From: Myxococcus sp. CA023
Lineage (GTDB): Bacteria > Myxococcota > Myxococcia > Myxococcales > Myxococcaceae
DNA length: 64,000 nucleotides
Reading direction: 5' to 3'
Assembly: GCF_010998615.1 (NCBI RefSeq)
Contig: NZ_JAAEAH010000001.1
Location: 124,001 to 188,000 of the forward strand
Shown here: positions 55,272 to 63,551 of the stretch, piece by piece
Position numbering within the stretch: position 1 is the stretch's first letter
How the letters are laid out: every line of letters starts with the position of its first letter
Made by a program: the position numbers and the translations under genes
Notes under the pieces: model-generated
What the model saw: the letters and a program-made list of their open reading frames with translations, nothing else
Databases searched by the model: none
Told to the model about the DNA's origin: nothing

Positions 55272-58200
55272 CACGGAGTCCTCGTCATGGGCGTGTCCTT
55301 CCCGGCGCCGAAGACCGAGTAGAGGACTGGGAGCACCACGAGGGTGAGCAGGGTGGACGACAGGACGCCTCCAATGACGACCGTGGCCAGGGGGCGCTGG
55401 ACCTCCGCGCCGACGCCGGTGTTGAGCGCCATGGGCACGAAGCCGATGGCGGCCACCGCGGCGGTCATCAGCACGGGCCGCAGCCGGGACACGGCCGCCT
55501 GGCGGATGGCTTCGCCCAGGGCCTGGCCTTGCTCCAGCAAGGCGCGGACCCGTGAGACGAGCACCATGTCCCCCAGGACCGATACGCCGGACAGGGCGAT
55601 GAAGCCCACGGCGGCGGAGATGGAGAAGGGCAGGCCCCGCAGCAGAAGCGCGAGCACGCCGCCCACGAGCGCGAAGGGGACGCCCGCGAAGATGCGCACG
55701 GCGTCCAGGGCGCGCTGATAGGTGAGGTAGAGCAGCAGGAAGATGAGTGCCAGCGCGACCGGCACCACGATGAGCAGGCGCGTCTGTGCGCGTTCGAGGT
55801 GTTCGAACTGACCGCCGTAGCGGACGTAGTAGCCCGCGGGCAGCTCCAGCTTCTCGTCGAGTGTGCGGCGGACCTCCGCGACGAAGCCGCCGAGGTCGCG
55901 TTCTCGCACGTTGGCCTGGACCACCAGCCGCCGCTTGCCCCACTCGCGCTGAATGGTGGTGGGGCCGGACGTCTCCTTCATGGTCGTCAGCCGTCCCAGG
56001 GGAACGCGCTCGCCGCCGGGCGCTGCCACGGGGATGGTGGCGAGCCGCGTGGGCTCCTCGCGGTACTCCTCGGAGAGGCGCACGGCCAGGTCGAAGCGCC
56101 GCTCGCCTTCGCGCACCTCGCCGACGATGCGCGTGCCCACTGCTTCCACGACGTCGAGGACGGAGCGGGCAGGAATCCCGTAACGGGCCACCGAGGCCCG
56201 GTCCACCGTGACTTCCAGCACGGGCTGGCCCGTCACCTGCTCCACGGTGACGTCGGCGGCACCGGGAATGGCCTTCACCAGGGTCTCCAACTCGCGGGCC
56301 TTGGCCTTGAGCACGTCGAGGTCATCCCCGAAGAGCTTGATGCCGACGTCGCTTCGCACGCCCGCGATCATCTCGTTGACGCGCATTTCAATAGGCTGGA
56401 GGAAGGCCATGCGCATGCCTGGGAGGTCCGCCAGTTCGGCCTTCATCTCGTTCACCAGCTCCTCCTGCGTGGTGGCCCGCTTCCACTGCGCCCGGGGCTT
56501 GAGGGTGATGAAGACGTCGGACAGCTCGACGCCCATGGGGTCCGTGGCCACCTCCGCGGTGCCGGTCCGGGTCCAGACGCGTCGCACCTCGTCTGGGAAC
56601 CGGGACAGCAGCACCCGCTCTATCTGGCTGCCATAGCGGATGGATTCGGAGAGGGAGACCTCCGCCAGGCGCACGGTGTTGATGACGAGCGTGCCTTCGG
56701 ACAGGCGGGGGACGAACTCGCTGCCGAGGCGCGTGGCGGCGAGGGTGGCTCCCACGATGAGGAGCACGGCGGCGGTCAGGGTGACACGCGCATGGGCCAG
56801 CGCCCATTCGAGGACGGGCCTGTAGATTCGCTGGAGCCAGCGCATGAGCCGTGGCTCACGGTGCGGGCCGCCGCCTCGCTTCAGCGCGAAGGAGGCCAGT
56901 ACCGGCATCAGCGTCATGGAGAGCAGCGCACTGCCCAGGAGCGCGAAGATGACCGTGAGCGCCATGGGGCGGAACAACTTCCCCTCCACGCCTTCGAGGG
57001 CGAGGATGGGCAGGTAGACCACCATGATGATGAGCTCGCCGAAGAGCGTGGGCTTGCGGACCTCGACGGCGGCATCCCGCACCACCTCCAGCAGGGAGCG
57101 TCCGTCCCGGGCCTCGGAGAGTCGCCGCTCCGCGTTCTCCACCATGATGACGGAGGAGTCGACGACGAGCCCGAAGTCGATGGCGCCCAGCGACATGAGC
57201 GTGCCGGCGATGCCGAAGCGCAGCATCGCGTTGAAGGCGAACAGGAGCGACAGCGGAATGGCCGCCGCCACGATGAGGCCGGCGCGCCAGTTGCCCAGGA
57301 AGATGAAGAGCACCGCGATGACGAGCAACGCGCCTTCCAGCAGGTTGGTCCGGACGGTGCGCAGCACGTGGTCCACCAACTCGGTGCGCTCATAGACGGG
57401 CTCCACGCGCACGTCCTCCGGCAGCGTCCGCTGGATGTCCTCCAGCCGCTGGGCGAGCGCCTTCGTCACCGTGTGGGAGTTCTCGCCTACCAGCATGAAG
57501 CCCAGGCCCAGCACGGCCTCGCCTTCGCCATCCGCGGTGGTGGCGCCGCGCCGGATTTCATGGCCCACCTCGACGCGCGCCACGTCCCGGATTCGCACGG
57601 GGACGCCGTGGTGCGCCGCGATGACCACGTCCTCGATGGCGTTGCCGTCCGCGAGCACTCCCACCCCGAGCACGAGCGTCGCCGTGCCGCCCCGCTCGAG
57701 CACGCCGCCCCCGACGTTGGCGTTGTTCTCCTCCAGCGCCCGGTAGATGTCTCCGAGGGACAGGTTGAACTGCTGCAGGCGGCGGGGGTCGACGATGACG
57801 TGCCACTGCTTCTCCTCGCCGCCCCAGGCATTCACCTCCGCCACGCCCGGCACGCTGCGCAGCTGGGGCGCGATGACCCAGTCGTGCAGGGTGCGCAGCG
57901 CCTCGAGGCTCTTCGTCCGGCTCTTGACGAGATAGTGGAAGACTTCGCCCAGGCCGGTGGCGACGGGCCCGAGCGTCGGGGGCGCGATGCCCGCTGGTAG
58001 CTGCACTCGGCTCAGCCGTTCGGACACCTGCTGCCGCGCGAACCACAGGTCGGTTCCGTCTTCGAACTGGAGGGTGACCTGGGAGAGGCCGAACTTGGAG
58101 ATGGAGCGCAGCTCGCTGACGCGAGGCAGGCCCGCGAGCGCCTGCTCCACGGGGACGGTGAGCTGGCGCTCCACTTCGTTGGGCGTGAGCGCCGGTGCGA

Positions 58201-58354
58201 CGGTGTTGACCTGCACTTGCGTGGGCGTCGTGTCCGGGATGGCGTCGATGGGCAGCGCCCGGAAGGCGAGCAGACCCGAAATGACGAGGGCCCCCGTTCC
58301 CAGGAGGACGGCCCAGCGGTGGGACAACGACCATTCGATGAGCCGGGTGAGCAT
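55271..58354 (-). CDS. CzcA-type heavy-metal efflux RND pump
   Basis: 1,027 residues, normal for HME-RND pumps. Twelve membrane helices and two large periplasmic loops; N-terminus LIEWSLSHRWAVLLGTGALV, PIDAIPDTTPTQVQVNT in loop 1. The helix-4 proton-relay motif is SLGAIDFGLVVDSSVIMVEN, keeping the two Asp and the Glu of the Zn/Co/Cd (CzcA) type; copper/silver pumps of the CusA type replace the first Asp. Divalent-cation export is therefore inferred. It is preceded by the adaptor gene (5 bases) and overlaps the outer-membrane factor gene. Confidence 0.94.
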   Translation of the reverse strand: MLTRLIEWSLSHRWAVLLGTGALVISGLLAFRALPIDAIPDTTPTQVQVNTVAPALTPNEVERQLTVPVEQALAGLPRVSELRSISKFGLSQVTLQFEDGTDLWFARQQVSERLSRVQLPAGIAPPTLGPVATGLGEVFHYLVKSRTKSLEALRTLHDWVIAPQLRSVPGVAEVNAWGGEEKQWHVIVDPRRLQQFNLSLGDIYRALEENNANVGGGVLERGGTATLVLGVGVLADGNAIEDVVIAAHHGVPVRIRDVARVEVGHEIRRGATTADGEGEAVLGLGFMLVGENSHTVTKALAQRLEDIQRTLPEDVRVEPVYERTELVDHVLRTVRTNLLEGALLVIAVLFIFLGNWRAGLIVAAAIPLSLLFAFNAMLRFGIAGTLMSLGAIDFGLVVDSSVIMVENAERRLSEARDGRSLLEVVRDAAVEVRKPTLFGELIIMVVYLPILALEGVEGKLFRPMALTVIFALLGSALLSMTLMPVLASFALKRGGGPHREPRLMRWLQRIYRPVLEWALAHARVTLTAAVLLIVGATLAATRLGSEFVPRLSEGTLVINTVRLAEVSLSESIRYGSQIERVLLSRFPDEVRRVWTRTGTAEVATDPMGVELSDVFITLKPRAQWKRATTQEELVNEMKAELADLPGMRMAFLQPIEMRVNEMIAGVRSDVGIKLFGDDLDVLKAKARELETLVKAIPGAADVTVEQVTGQPVLEVTVDRASVARYGIPARSVLDVVEAVGTRIVGEVREGERRFDLAVRLSEEYREEPTRLATIPVAAPGGERVPLGRLTTMKETSGPTTIQREWGKRRLVVQANVRERDLGGFVAEVRRTLDEKLELPAGYYVRYGGQFEHLERAQTRLLIVVPVALALIFLLLYLTYQRALDAVRIFAGVPFALVGGVLALLLRGLPFSISAAVGFIALSGVSVLGDMVLVSRVRALLEQGQALGEAIRQAAVSRLRPVLMTAAVAAIGFVPMALNTGVGAEVQRPLATVVIGGVLSSTLLTLVVLPVLYSVFGAGKDTPMTRTP

Positions 58355-58359
58355 GGCGG

Positions 58360-59922
58360 CTACTCGCCTCCCGCCGTCTCGCAGCAGCCCGCGCCGATGG
58401 AGTCCTTGAGAATCTCCGTCTTGAGGAGGAAGGCGCCGGTGGTGACGACCTCCACCCCCGCAGCGAGGCCCTTGACGATTTCCACCTCCTCGCGCGTGCT
58501 GGCGCCCAGTTCCACCGCGACGGGCTCGTAGAGCCCCGGCTGCTTGCGCACGAAGACCAACGTCTGGCCTTCCGCGCGCTGGATGGCCACGTGGGGAACC
58601 AGCACCGCCTCATGTTCCGGGGCGACCTGCACCCGGGCCCTGAGGAAGAGCCCGGCCTTGAGGGCGCCGTCGGGGTTGGGCAGTTCGACCCGGGCGCGCA
58701 CCGTGCGGGAGACCCGGTCCACCGACGCGCCCACGCGGGTGAGCGTGGCGTCACGCGTCTGTCCGGGCATGCTTTCGAAGGTGAGGGTGACGCGCTGTCC
58801 CGCGCGAACCTGGGCCGCGTCCGCCTCCGGAATCTCCAGCAGGGCCCACATGGTGCTCAGGTCCGCCACCTGGATGAGCGGCTGTCCAGCGGATGCATGG
58901 CGTCCGGCGACGGCGTCTCGCGCCACCACCGTCCCCGCGAAGGGCGCCGACAGGGCATAGGTCCCCTGCGGGCCCTGGCCATTGGCTCCCGCGGCGGAGA
59001 GCGCTGCGCGGGCGGCATTGCGCTCGGCCTCGGCCGCCGCGACCTCCGCCTGGGCGGTCTCCACGTCTTTTCGTGCGCTGATTCCGCTCGTGGCCAGCCG
59101 CTGCTCGCGCTCGAGCGCCGAGCGCGCCACCGTCAGCCGCGTCTGTGCCGCCGACAGCCGTCCCTGGTCCGCGCCCACGGCCCCCGAGGTGATCAACACC
59201 AGTGGCTGGCCCGCCTTCACCTCGTCGCCGACGTCCACGCGGACGTCCGTTATCAGCGCCTCGCTGCGGGCGGACAGTTGCGCCAGCCGGTTCTGGTTGA
59301 AGTCGAGCTGCCCGACGACGTCCAGGGTCCGGGCAAAGGGGCGCTTCTCCGCGCGACGTGTCTGGATGCCGGCCTCGCGGGCCGTCTCGGCGGACGCGAG
59401 GCGGACGCGTGTGCCCGGCTCGGGGAAGGTGGGGGGCTGGGCGCCCGCGGCCTTCACCAACTCCGGGTGGCAGTACGGGCAGACGGACTCCGGGAAGCCG
59501 TGCTCCCGGCAGTAGTCACCGGCCTCGATGAACTTCGCGACCAGTGACGGGTTGCATTTGGTGCAGTGGGACTCGGGGACCGCGTGCTCCTTGCACCAAT
59601 CCTTGGGGGCGGTGTCCCGCGCGGTGAAGGTGAGGCCCGGGTTGCATTGGAAGCACTGGGATTCGGGGACGCCGTGCTCACCGCACCAGTCGTCCTGGTC
59701 CTTGAAGACGTCGATGAGGTCGGGGGTGCACCGGGTGCACAGCTCCGCGGGGACGCGGTGCTCACAGAGCGCGGGCTCGGACGGGGTGGTCGTGCCTCCC
59801 GAGGCGGCTGGAGCCGGTGAAGGCGCCTTCGCCGCAGGGGGACTCGCTTGTTGGCTGCAACTGGCGGCGCTCAGTGCCAGCAGCACCGCCAGGACGCTGG
59901 GGCCGACTCGGGAGGCACGCAT
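58360..59922 (-). CDS. Periplasmic adaptor (CzcB-like) with four Cys/His metal-binding repeats
   Basis: 520 residues. Lipoprotein signal MRASRVGPSVLAVLLALSAASC. Residues about 50-165 hold four repeats of the form CxEHxxPExxCxxCxPxL, separated by about 28 residues that end in DW or DY: CEHRVPAELCTRCTP, CGEHGVPESQCFQCNP, CKEHAVPESHCTKCNP, CREHGFPESVCPYCHP. The adaptor core follows: RVDVGDEVKAGQPLV lipoyl-like half, a helical hairpin, and GTVVARDAVAGRHASAGQ. The usual heavy-metal-binding YHS-like module is absent, and these repeats seem to replace it as a metal-capture region feeding the pump. The ATG follows directly after the stop of the upstream gene (TAGATG). Confidence 0.9.
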   Translation of the reverse strand: MRASRVGPSVLAVLLALSAASCSQQASPPAAKAPSPAPAASGGTTTPSEPALCEHRVPAELCTRCTPDLIDVFKDQDDWCGEHGVPESQCFQCNPGLTFTARDTAPKDWCKEHAVPESHCTKCNPSLVAKFIEAGDYCREHGFPESVCPYCHPELVKAAGAQPPTFPEPGTRVRLASAETAREAGIQTRRAEKRPFARTLDVVGQLDFNQNRLAQLSARSEALITDVRVDVGDEVKAGQPLVLITSGAVGADQGRLSAAQTRLTVARSALEREQRLATSGISARKDVETAQAEVAAAEAERNAARAALSAAGANGQGPQGTYALSAPFAGTVVARDAVAGRHASAGQPLIQVADLSTMWALLEIPEADAAQVRAGQRVTLTFESMPGQTRDATLTRVGASVDRVSRTVRARVELPNPDGALKAGLFLRARVQVAPEHEAVLVPHVAIQRAEGQTLVFVRKQPGLYEPVAVELGASTREEVEIVKGLAAGVEVVTTGAFLLKTEILKDSIGAGCCETAGGE

Positions 59923-60192
59923 CTACTTCACGCCCTTCTTGGAGAGTTCCGGGTTGCAGAGGACGCACTGGGATTCGGGCCGCGCGTGCTCGGGGCACCA
60001 GTCACCCTTGGCCTTGAAGACGGGAGCCAGCTTCGGGTTGCAGCGGGCACAGAGGCTCTTCTGGACGCCGTGCTCGCAGCGCGGCTTCTCGGACCCGGCC
60101 GTCTGGGGCTGCTGGGCGGGCTTGCTCTCGTCGGCCAGGACGGGGGCGGCGAACAGGGACAGGACGACGGACAGCGTACGCAGCGAGTGCAT
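59923..60192 (-). CDS. Small periplasmic protein with two CEHxxxExxCxxC repeats
   Basis: 89 residues from ATG 60192 (AGGAG, 10-base spacing). Signal MHSLRTLSVVLSLFAAPVLA, a polar linker, then two repeats: CEHGVQKSLCARCNPKL and CPEHARPESQCVLCNPEL, ending GVK. These are the same repeats as in the adjacent adaptor gene, whose start directly follows this stop. A periplasmic metal-binding chaperone that hands metal to the adaptor is a reasonable inference; there is no experimental precedent I can name. Confidence 0.8.
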   Translation of the reverse strand: MHSLRTLSVVLSLFAAPVLADESKPAQQPQTAGSEKPRCEHGVQKSLCARCNPKLAPVFKAKGDWCPEHARPESQCVLCNPELSKKGVK

Positions 60193-60347
60193 GATGAGGC
60201 GCTCCTGCCGGGGCGGATGCCCACGGCGGTGGTGGCCCGCGCGAAGGTGCGCGGGAAGGTCGGACAGGGCTTGGGCGGAGCGGGAGGACGTGCGCGCACG
60301 TCCGGCCACGGCGCTCGCAAGACACACGTCTCCCGTGAAGGGCGGTG

Positions 60348-60650
60348 TCAGGCTCTGGGCGGCTGGAAGATGTCGGTCCCCACGCCGGAGAGCGTGGGCT
60401 CATCCACGCGCGAGGGGATGGGCAGCGGCCGGGGCGGCGGGATGAGACGCGCGTGGGGCGACGCGGGAGCGGGGGCGGCTCTCAGTGGGCAGCACACGCA
60501 CAGCACGCAGTTGGGCGAGCAGTCCTCGCACTCGTCGGATGCCTCTTCCGCGCATTCGTCGTGTACGTCCGACGCCAGGGCCAGCGTATGGAAGACGCCG
60601 CCCGTCATCAGGACGAGGAGCACGGCGAGAAATCGCAGAAGGGACTGCAT
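60348..60650 (-). CDS. Small Cys-rich exported protein of the metal-efflux operon
   Basis: 100 residues. Hydrophobic signal SLLRFLAVLLVLMTGGVF near the N-terminus, then HDECAEEASDECEDC and SPNCVLCVCC: seven cysteines with acidic residues within about 25 positions, suited to binding soft or borderline metals. The C-terminal half is Pro/Ala-rich (PPRPLPIPSRVDEP). No clear Shine-Dalgarno precedes ATG 60650. It is likely a metal-responsive sequestration or sensing peptide, unrecognised as a family. Confidence 0.65.
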   Translation of the reverse strand: MQSLLRFLAVLLVLMTGGVFHTLALASDVHDECAEEASDECEDCSPNCVLCVCCPLRAAPAPASPHARLIPPPRPLPIPSRVDEPTLSGVGTDIFQPPRA

Positions 60651-60684
60651 CCGGGTCCGGCTTATTAAATGGGGCTTGGTGGTG

Positions 60685-61194
60685 TCAATCCAGCGGGGGA
60701 GGCGCTGAGGGTGGGGGCTCGCGTATCAGGCGCTCCAGCAGACGGCGCATCGCGCCGGCATCCCATTCCCGCGGGCCCGAGAAGCGGGCGACCTGGCGGC
60801 CGTCGACCAGGAGGACGCTGACGGGAAGCAGGTCCACGCCGAACGCGTCACCGGCTCGTTTGTCCACGTCGAGGCGCAGGTGGAGCGGCGCGGGTGGAGG
60901 CCCCTTGAAGAAGGACTCCACCGCCTGGGGCGTCTCGTCATGGCTGAAGACAACGACCTGGAGGTCCTCGGGGGGCGCTTGGGCCAGGGCGACGAGCTGG
61001 GGTGTCTCCTGCCGGCAGGGCGGACACCACGACGCCCAGAACACGATGAGCAAGGCGCGGGAGGGCGGCACGTCCGCGACGGTGGGCGCGGTTCCCTGGA
61101 GCCGGACATAGGCCGGTGGGGGCTCGCTCTTGCATGCCCAGGTCAGTGGCGACATGCCGAGCAGGATCAGGCTCAAGGCGGTAGGCGTGCGCAT
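60685..61194 (-). CDS. TlpA-like thioredoxin-fold protein
   Basis: 169 residues. Signal MRTPTALSLILLGMSPLTWAC (possible lipoprotein Cys 21), then a thioredoxin domain with the active-site WCPPC in LLIVFWASWCPPCRQETPQL, and the cis-Pro segment VDLLPVSVLLVDGRQV. It is likely a membrane-tethered periplasmic thiol-disulfide reductant. As the first gene of the efflux operon it would keep the many cysteines of the next three products reduced or correctly paired. Upstream, TGAGG-N6-CCTCA at about 61196-61212 is a weak dyad that could be an operator. Confidence 0.85.
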   Translation of the reverse strand: MRTPTALSLILLGMSPLTWACKSEPPPAYVRLQGTAPTVADVPPSRALLIVFWASWCPPCRQETPQLVALAQAPPEDLQVVVFSHDETPQAVESFFKGPPPAPLHLRLDVDKRAGDAFGVDLLPVSVLLVDGRQVARFSGPREWDAGAMRRLLERLIREPPPSAPPPLD

Positions 61195-61245
61195 CCTGAG
61201 GGTGATACCTCAAGACGCGGCGCCTGCCATGCGCGCCTGGGGCCA

Positions 61246-61273
61246 GGCCGGAGCCCTCGAGGGAGCTCCGGCC
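61246..61273 (-). terminator. Hairpin between the M36 protease gene and the TlpA gene
   Basis: GGCCGGAGC (61246-61254) and GCTCCGGCC (61265-61273) form a perfect 9-base stem with a 10-base loop, 17 bases after the protease stop. It likely ends the protease transcript and insulates the efflux operon; there is no U-tract. Confidence 0.65.
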
Positions 61274-61289
61274 CGGTGGTGTTCAACGA

Positions 61290-63368
61290 TTAGAGCTTGG
61301 CTGCCGTCGCGCTGAAGGAAGCGCAGGCGGCGGGCACCGCGAAGCCGTTGGTGGGCGTCGTGCCGCCGGAGCCACTGGACACGGCGTTGGAGCCCAGGCC
61401 GAACGCGGCGAAGGCCGTCCACAGGCGGCAGACGTCCTCGCCACCGTGCAGGGTGGTGGCCGCGGTGATGATGCCGTCACGCACCTGGGTGAAGGTGGGG
61501 CTGCACGGCGTGTTCTTCAGGCCCTGGGTGAAGTACAGCATCATGCGCTGGTTGCCCGCGGTGCCCGTGGCGTCGTACAGGTTGGCGCTGAAGCCGTGGT
61601 GGTTGACCAGGGCCCAGTAGGCCTCCCACATGCCCTGGGCGAACACGGCACCCACGCCGTGCGGAACCGCCATGCCGTTGATGCTGGCGTAGGTCCAGGT
61701 GTTGACGGTGCTGCTGGTGCTGTAGCGCTGGGGACGGATGCCCGCGCCCGTGGTGGGCTGGTTCAGGGCGTAGGTGCCCACGCCGCGGCCCTGCGCGCCG
61801 GTGTCCGTCGCCTTCGCGGTGTAGAAGAGCGACAGGAAGTCGCTGATGCCCTCGCCCGGCTGCTGGCGGTTCGACAAGCAGGACACGTTGCTGGGGCCGC
61901 CCACGAGGCGGTTGGAGATGCCGTGGCCGTACTCGTGGACGATGATTCCGGCGTCCAGGTCTCCGTCCTTGTTCGGCGTCACCGTGTTCCAGCGGTACAT
62001 CTGCATGCGCGGCCGCTGGCCGTCCGGCGGGGTCATGAAGTTGGCGTTGTTCATGCCGCCGCCGTCCTGCGCCTCCGCGCGGACGTCGTCGTTGCCGGCG
62101 CCGCCCCGGCCGTAGTTGTTGACCTGGAAGTTACCGGACGCCTCATCGAAGCCGTACTGGTACTGGACGTCGTGGATGATGTTGTTCCAGTAGAACAGAT
62201 TGGTGACGGCCGCGGGGATGTACGTGGACGGCGCGCCCGTGAGGGTGATGGGGAAGTCGCAGTGGATGAGCGAGGTGCAGTCGGGCTGCACGGCGGGCGG
62301 CAGGCCATCGTTGTTGGTGTCCTCGTAGGCGTGGACGTTGTTGCCGCGGAGGGTGGTGTACTCCGCGCCGGCCGCGCCGTTCGTATCGTGCCAGCCGTAG
62401 GGCGACGCCGTGGCGTTGGCGGGGTTGGAGACCAGCACGCGCCCGTCCGCGGGCGGCAGCGGCGTGGTGTGGTTGGGGCTCTCCACCGGCATGGGATAGA
62501 CGCGGTAGGCATCATCGGCCGCCACCCAGTCGAAGCGGGTCCAGACCTCGCCCGTGGACGCGTCCACCGTGACGTCGTAGGCATGGTCGTTGTCCAGGGT
62601 GTGGACCTGGAAGCGCCACACCAGCCGTGCCTCACCACGGCGGACCGGCAGCACCGCCAGCTCCGCGTCGATGGGCTCGGTGGACAGGCCTTCCACCGCC
62701 ACGCGCGTGCGCTGACGCGCGCCGGGCTCGGCCTTCAGGGACTGCGGCGCCGCGGAGATGCGGACGCCCAGGTGCTTCGCCACGCCCACCACCGCATCCG
62801 CGGCGCTCAGGCGCGGCGTGGTGCCGGCGAGCGAGGACTCCAGGGCCGGGAGGAAGTCGCTGTGCACGCTGAGCACGCGGCCGTCGCGGTCCACGTTGAT
62901 CTGAAGCTGGCCGTTGTAGACAGGCAGGCCCCGGTACGTCTGGCGCAGGTACAGGTTGGTGGTGCCGCTCACCTTCGAATAGACGCGGTCCGTCACCTCG
63001 AGGTTCGCCAGGTCGTTGAGCCCCAGCCCGAGCGCGTCCCGGTGCTTCTGGACGAAGTCCAGGCCAATGGCCATCGGGTCCCCGCTGCGCGGACCGGAGA
63101 GCGCACCCACCGGATTGGTGAGCGAGCGCACCAGGCCGTTGGACTCGTCGAACTCCACCATCAGTTCCGGCACGGCCTGCCGCAGCGCGGCCTGGCTGGA
63201 CGTCTGGGCAGACGAGATGCCAAACCGGGCCTGCGCGTTGTAGGCATCACGCGCATCGTAATTACGAACGCCTGCCTCCGAATGAACTGCCATTGCAGCG
63301 GAACCCGAGAGGGTTCCCACGAGAAACACCGCATGAAAAAGGCGCCTTCGGTAAGGACCTGAGGACAT
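61290..63368 (-). CDS. M36 (fungalysin-type) extracellular zinc metalloprotease
   Basis: 692 residues from ATG 63368 (CAGGAG, 7-base spacing). Signal (LFHAVFLVGTLSGSAAMAV), then an FTP/PepSY-like propeptide with GTTNLYLRQTYRGLPVYNGQ. The catalytic domain has the zinc motif HEYGHGISNRLVGG, with the third ligand likely the Glu of GEGISDFLSLF. Late region GVGAVFAQGMWEAYWALV is typical for the family. Only two or three Cys late in the chain (CSPTFTQVRDG, CRLWTAF). It digests proteins outside the cell, as expected of a predatory myxobacterium. Confidence 0.9.
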   Translation of the reverse strand: MSSGPYRRRLFHAVFLVGTLSGSAAMAVHSEAGVRNYDARDAYNAQARFGISSAQTSSQAALRQAVPELMVEFDESNGLVRSLTNPVGALSGPRSGDPMAIGLDFVQKHRDALGLGLNDLANLEVTDRVYSKVSGTTNLYLRQTYRGLPVYNGQLQINVDRDGRVLSVHSDFLPALESSLAGTTPRLSAADAVVGVAKHLGVRISAAPQSLKAEPGARQRTRVAVEGLSTEPIDAELAVLPVRRGEARLVWRFQVHTLDNDHAYDVTVDASTGEVWTRFDWVAADDAYRVYPMPVESPNHTTPLPPADGRVLVSNPANATASPYGWHDTNGAAGAEYTTLRGNNVHAYEDTNNDGLPPAVQPDCTSLIHCDFPITLTGAPSTYIPAAVTNLFYWNNIIHDVQYQYGFDEASGNFQVNNYGRGGAGNDDVRAEAQDGGGMNNANFMTPPDGQRPRMQMYRWNTVTPNKDGDLDAGIIVHEYGHGISNRLVGGPSNVSCLSNRQQPGEGISDFLSLFYTAKATDTGAQGRGVGTYALNQPTTGAGIRPQRYSTSSTVNTWTYASINGMAVPHGVGAVFAQGMWEAYWALVNHHGFSANLYDATGTAGNQRMMLYFTQGLKNTPCSPTFTQVRDGIITAATTLHGGEDVCRLWTAFAAFGLGSNAVSSGSGGTTPTNGFAVPAACASFSATAAKL

Positions 63369-63551
63369 GTCGTGCTCCTGCACTGCGGGTTGACCGCGCT
63401 CCTCTAGGAGCTGCGGTGCTGGCATGGCAGAAATCACACTTTGAGTGAAAATAGCAAATCACCAGCTAATCTGGAATTCTGCGGTTTCGTGCGACGAATT
63501 TGCACAGTCCCGCAGTATGACAAGCAATGACGCTGTTACGTCTTTTGAATG
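63369..63551. other. AT-rich promoter region of the M36 protease
   Basis: Bases 63430-63550 are markedly AT-richer than the surroundings and contain TTGACA on the minus strand (about 63545-63550) without a convincing -10 partner. Nothing else is recognised. Confidence 0.4.
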
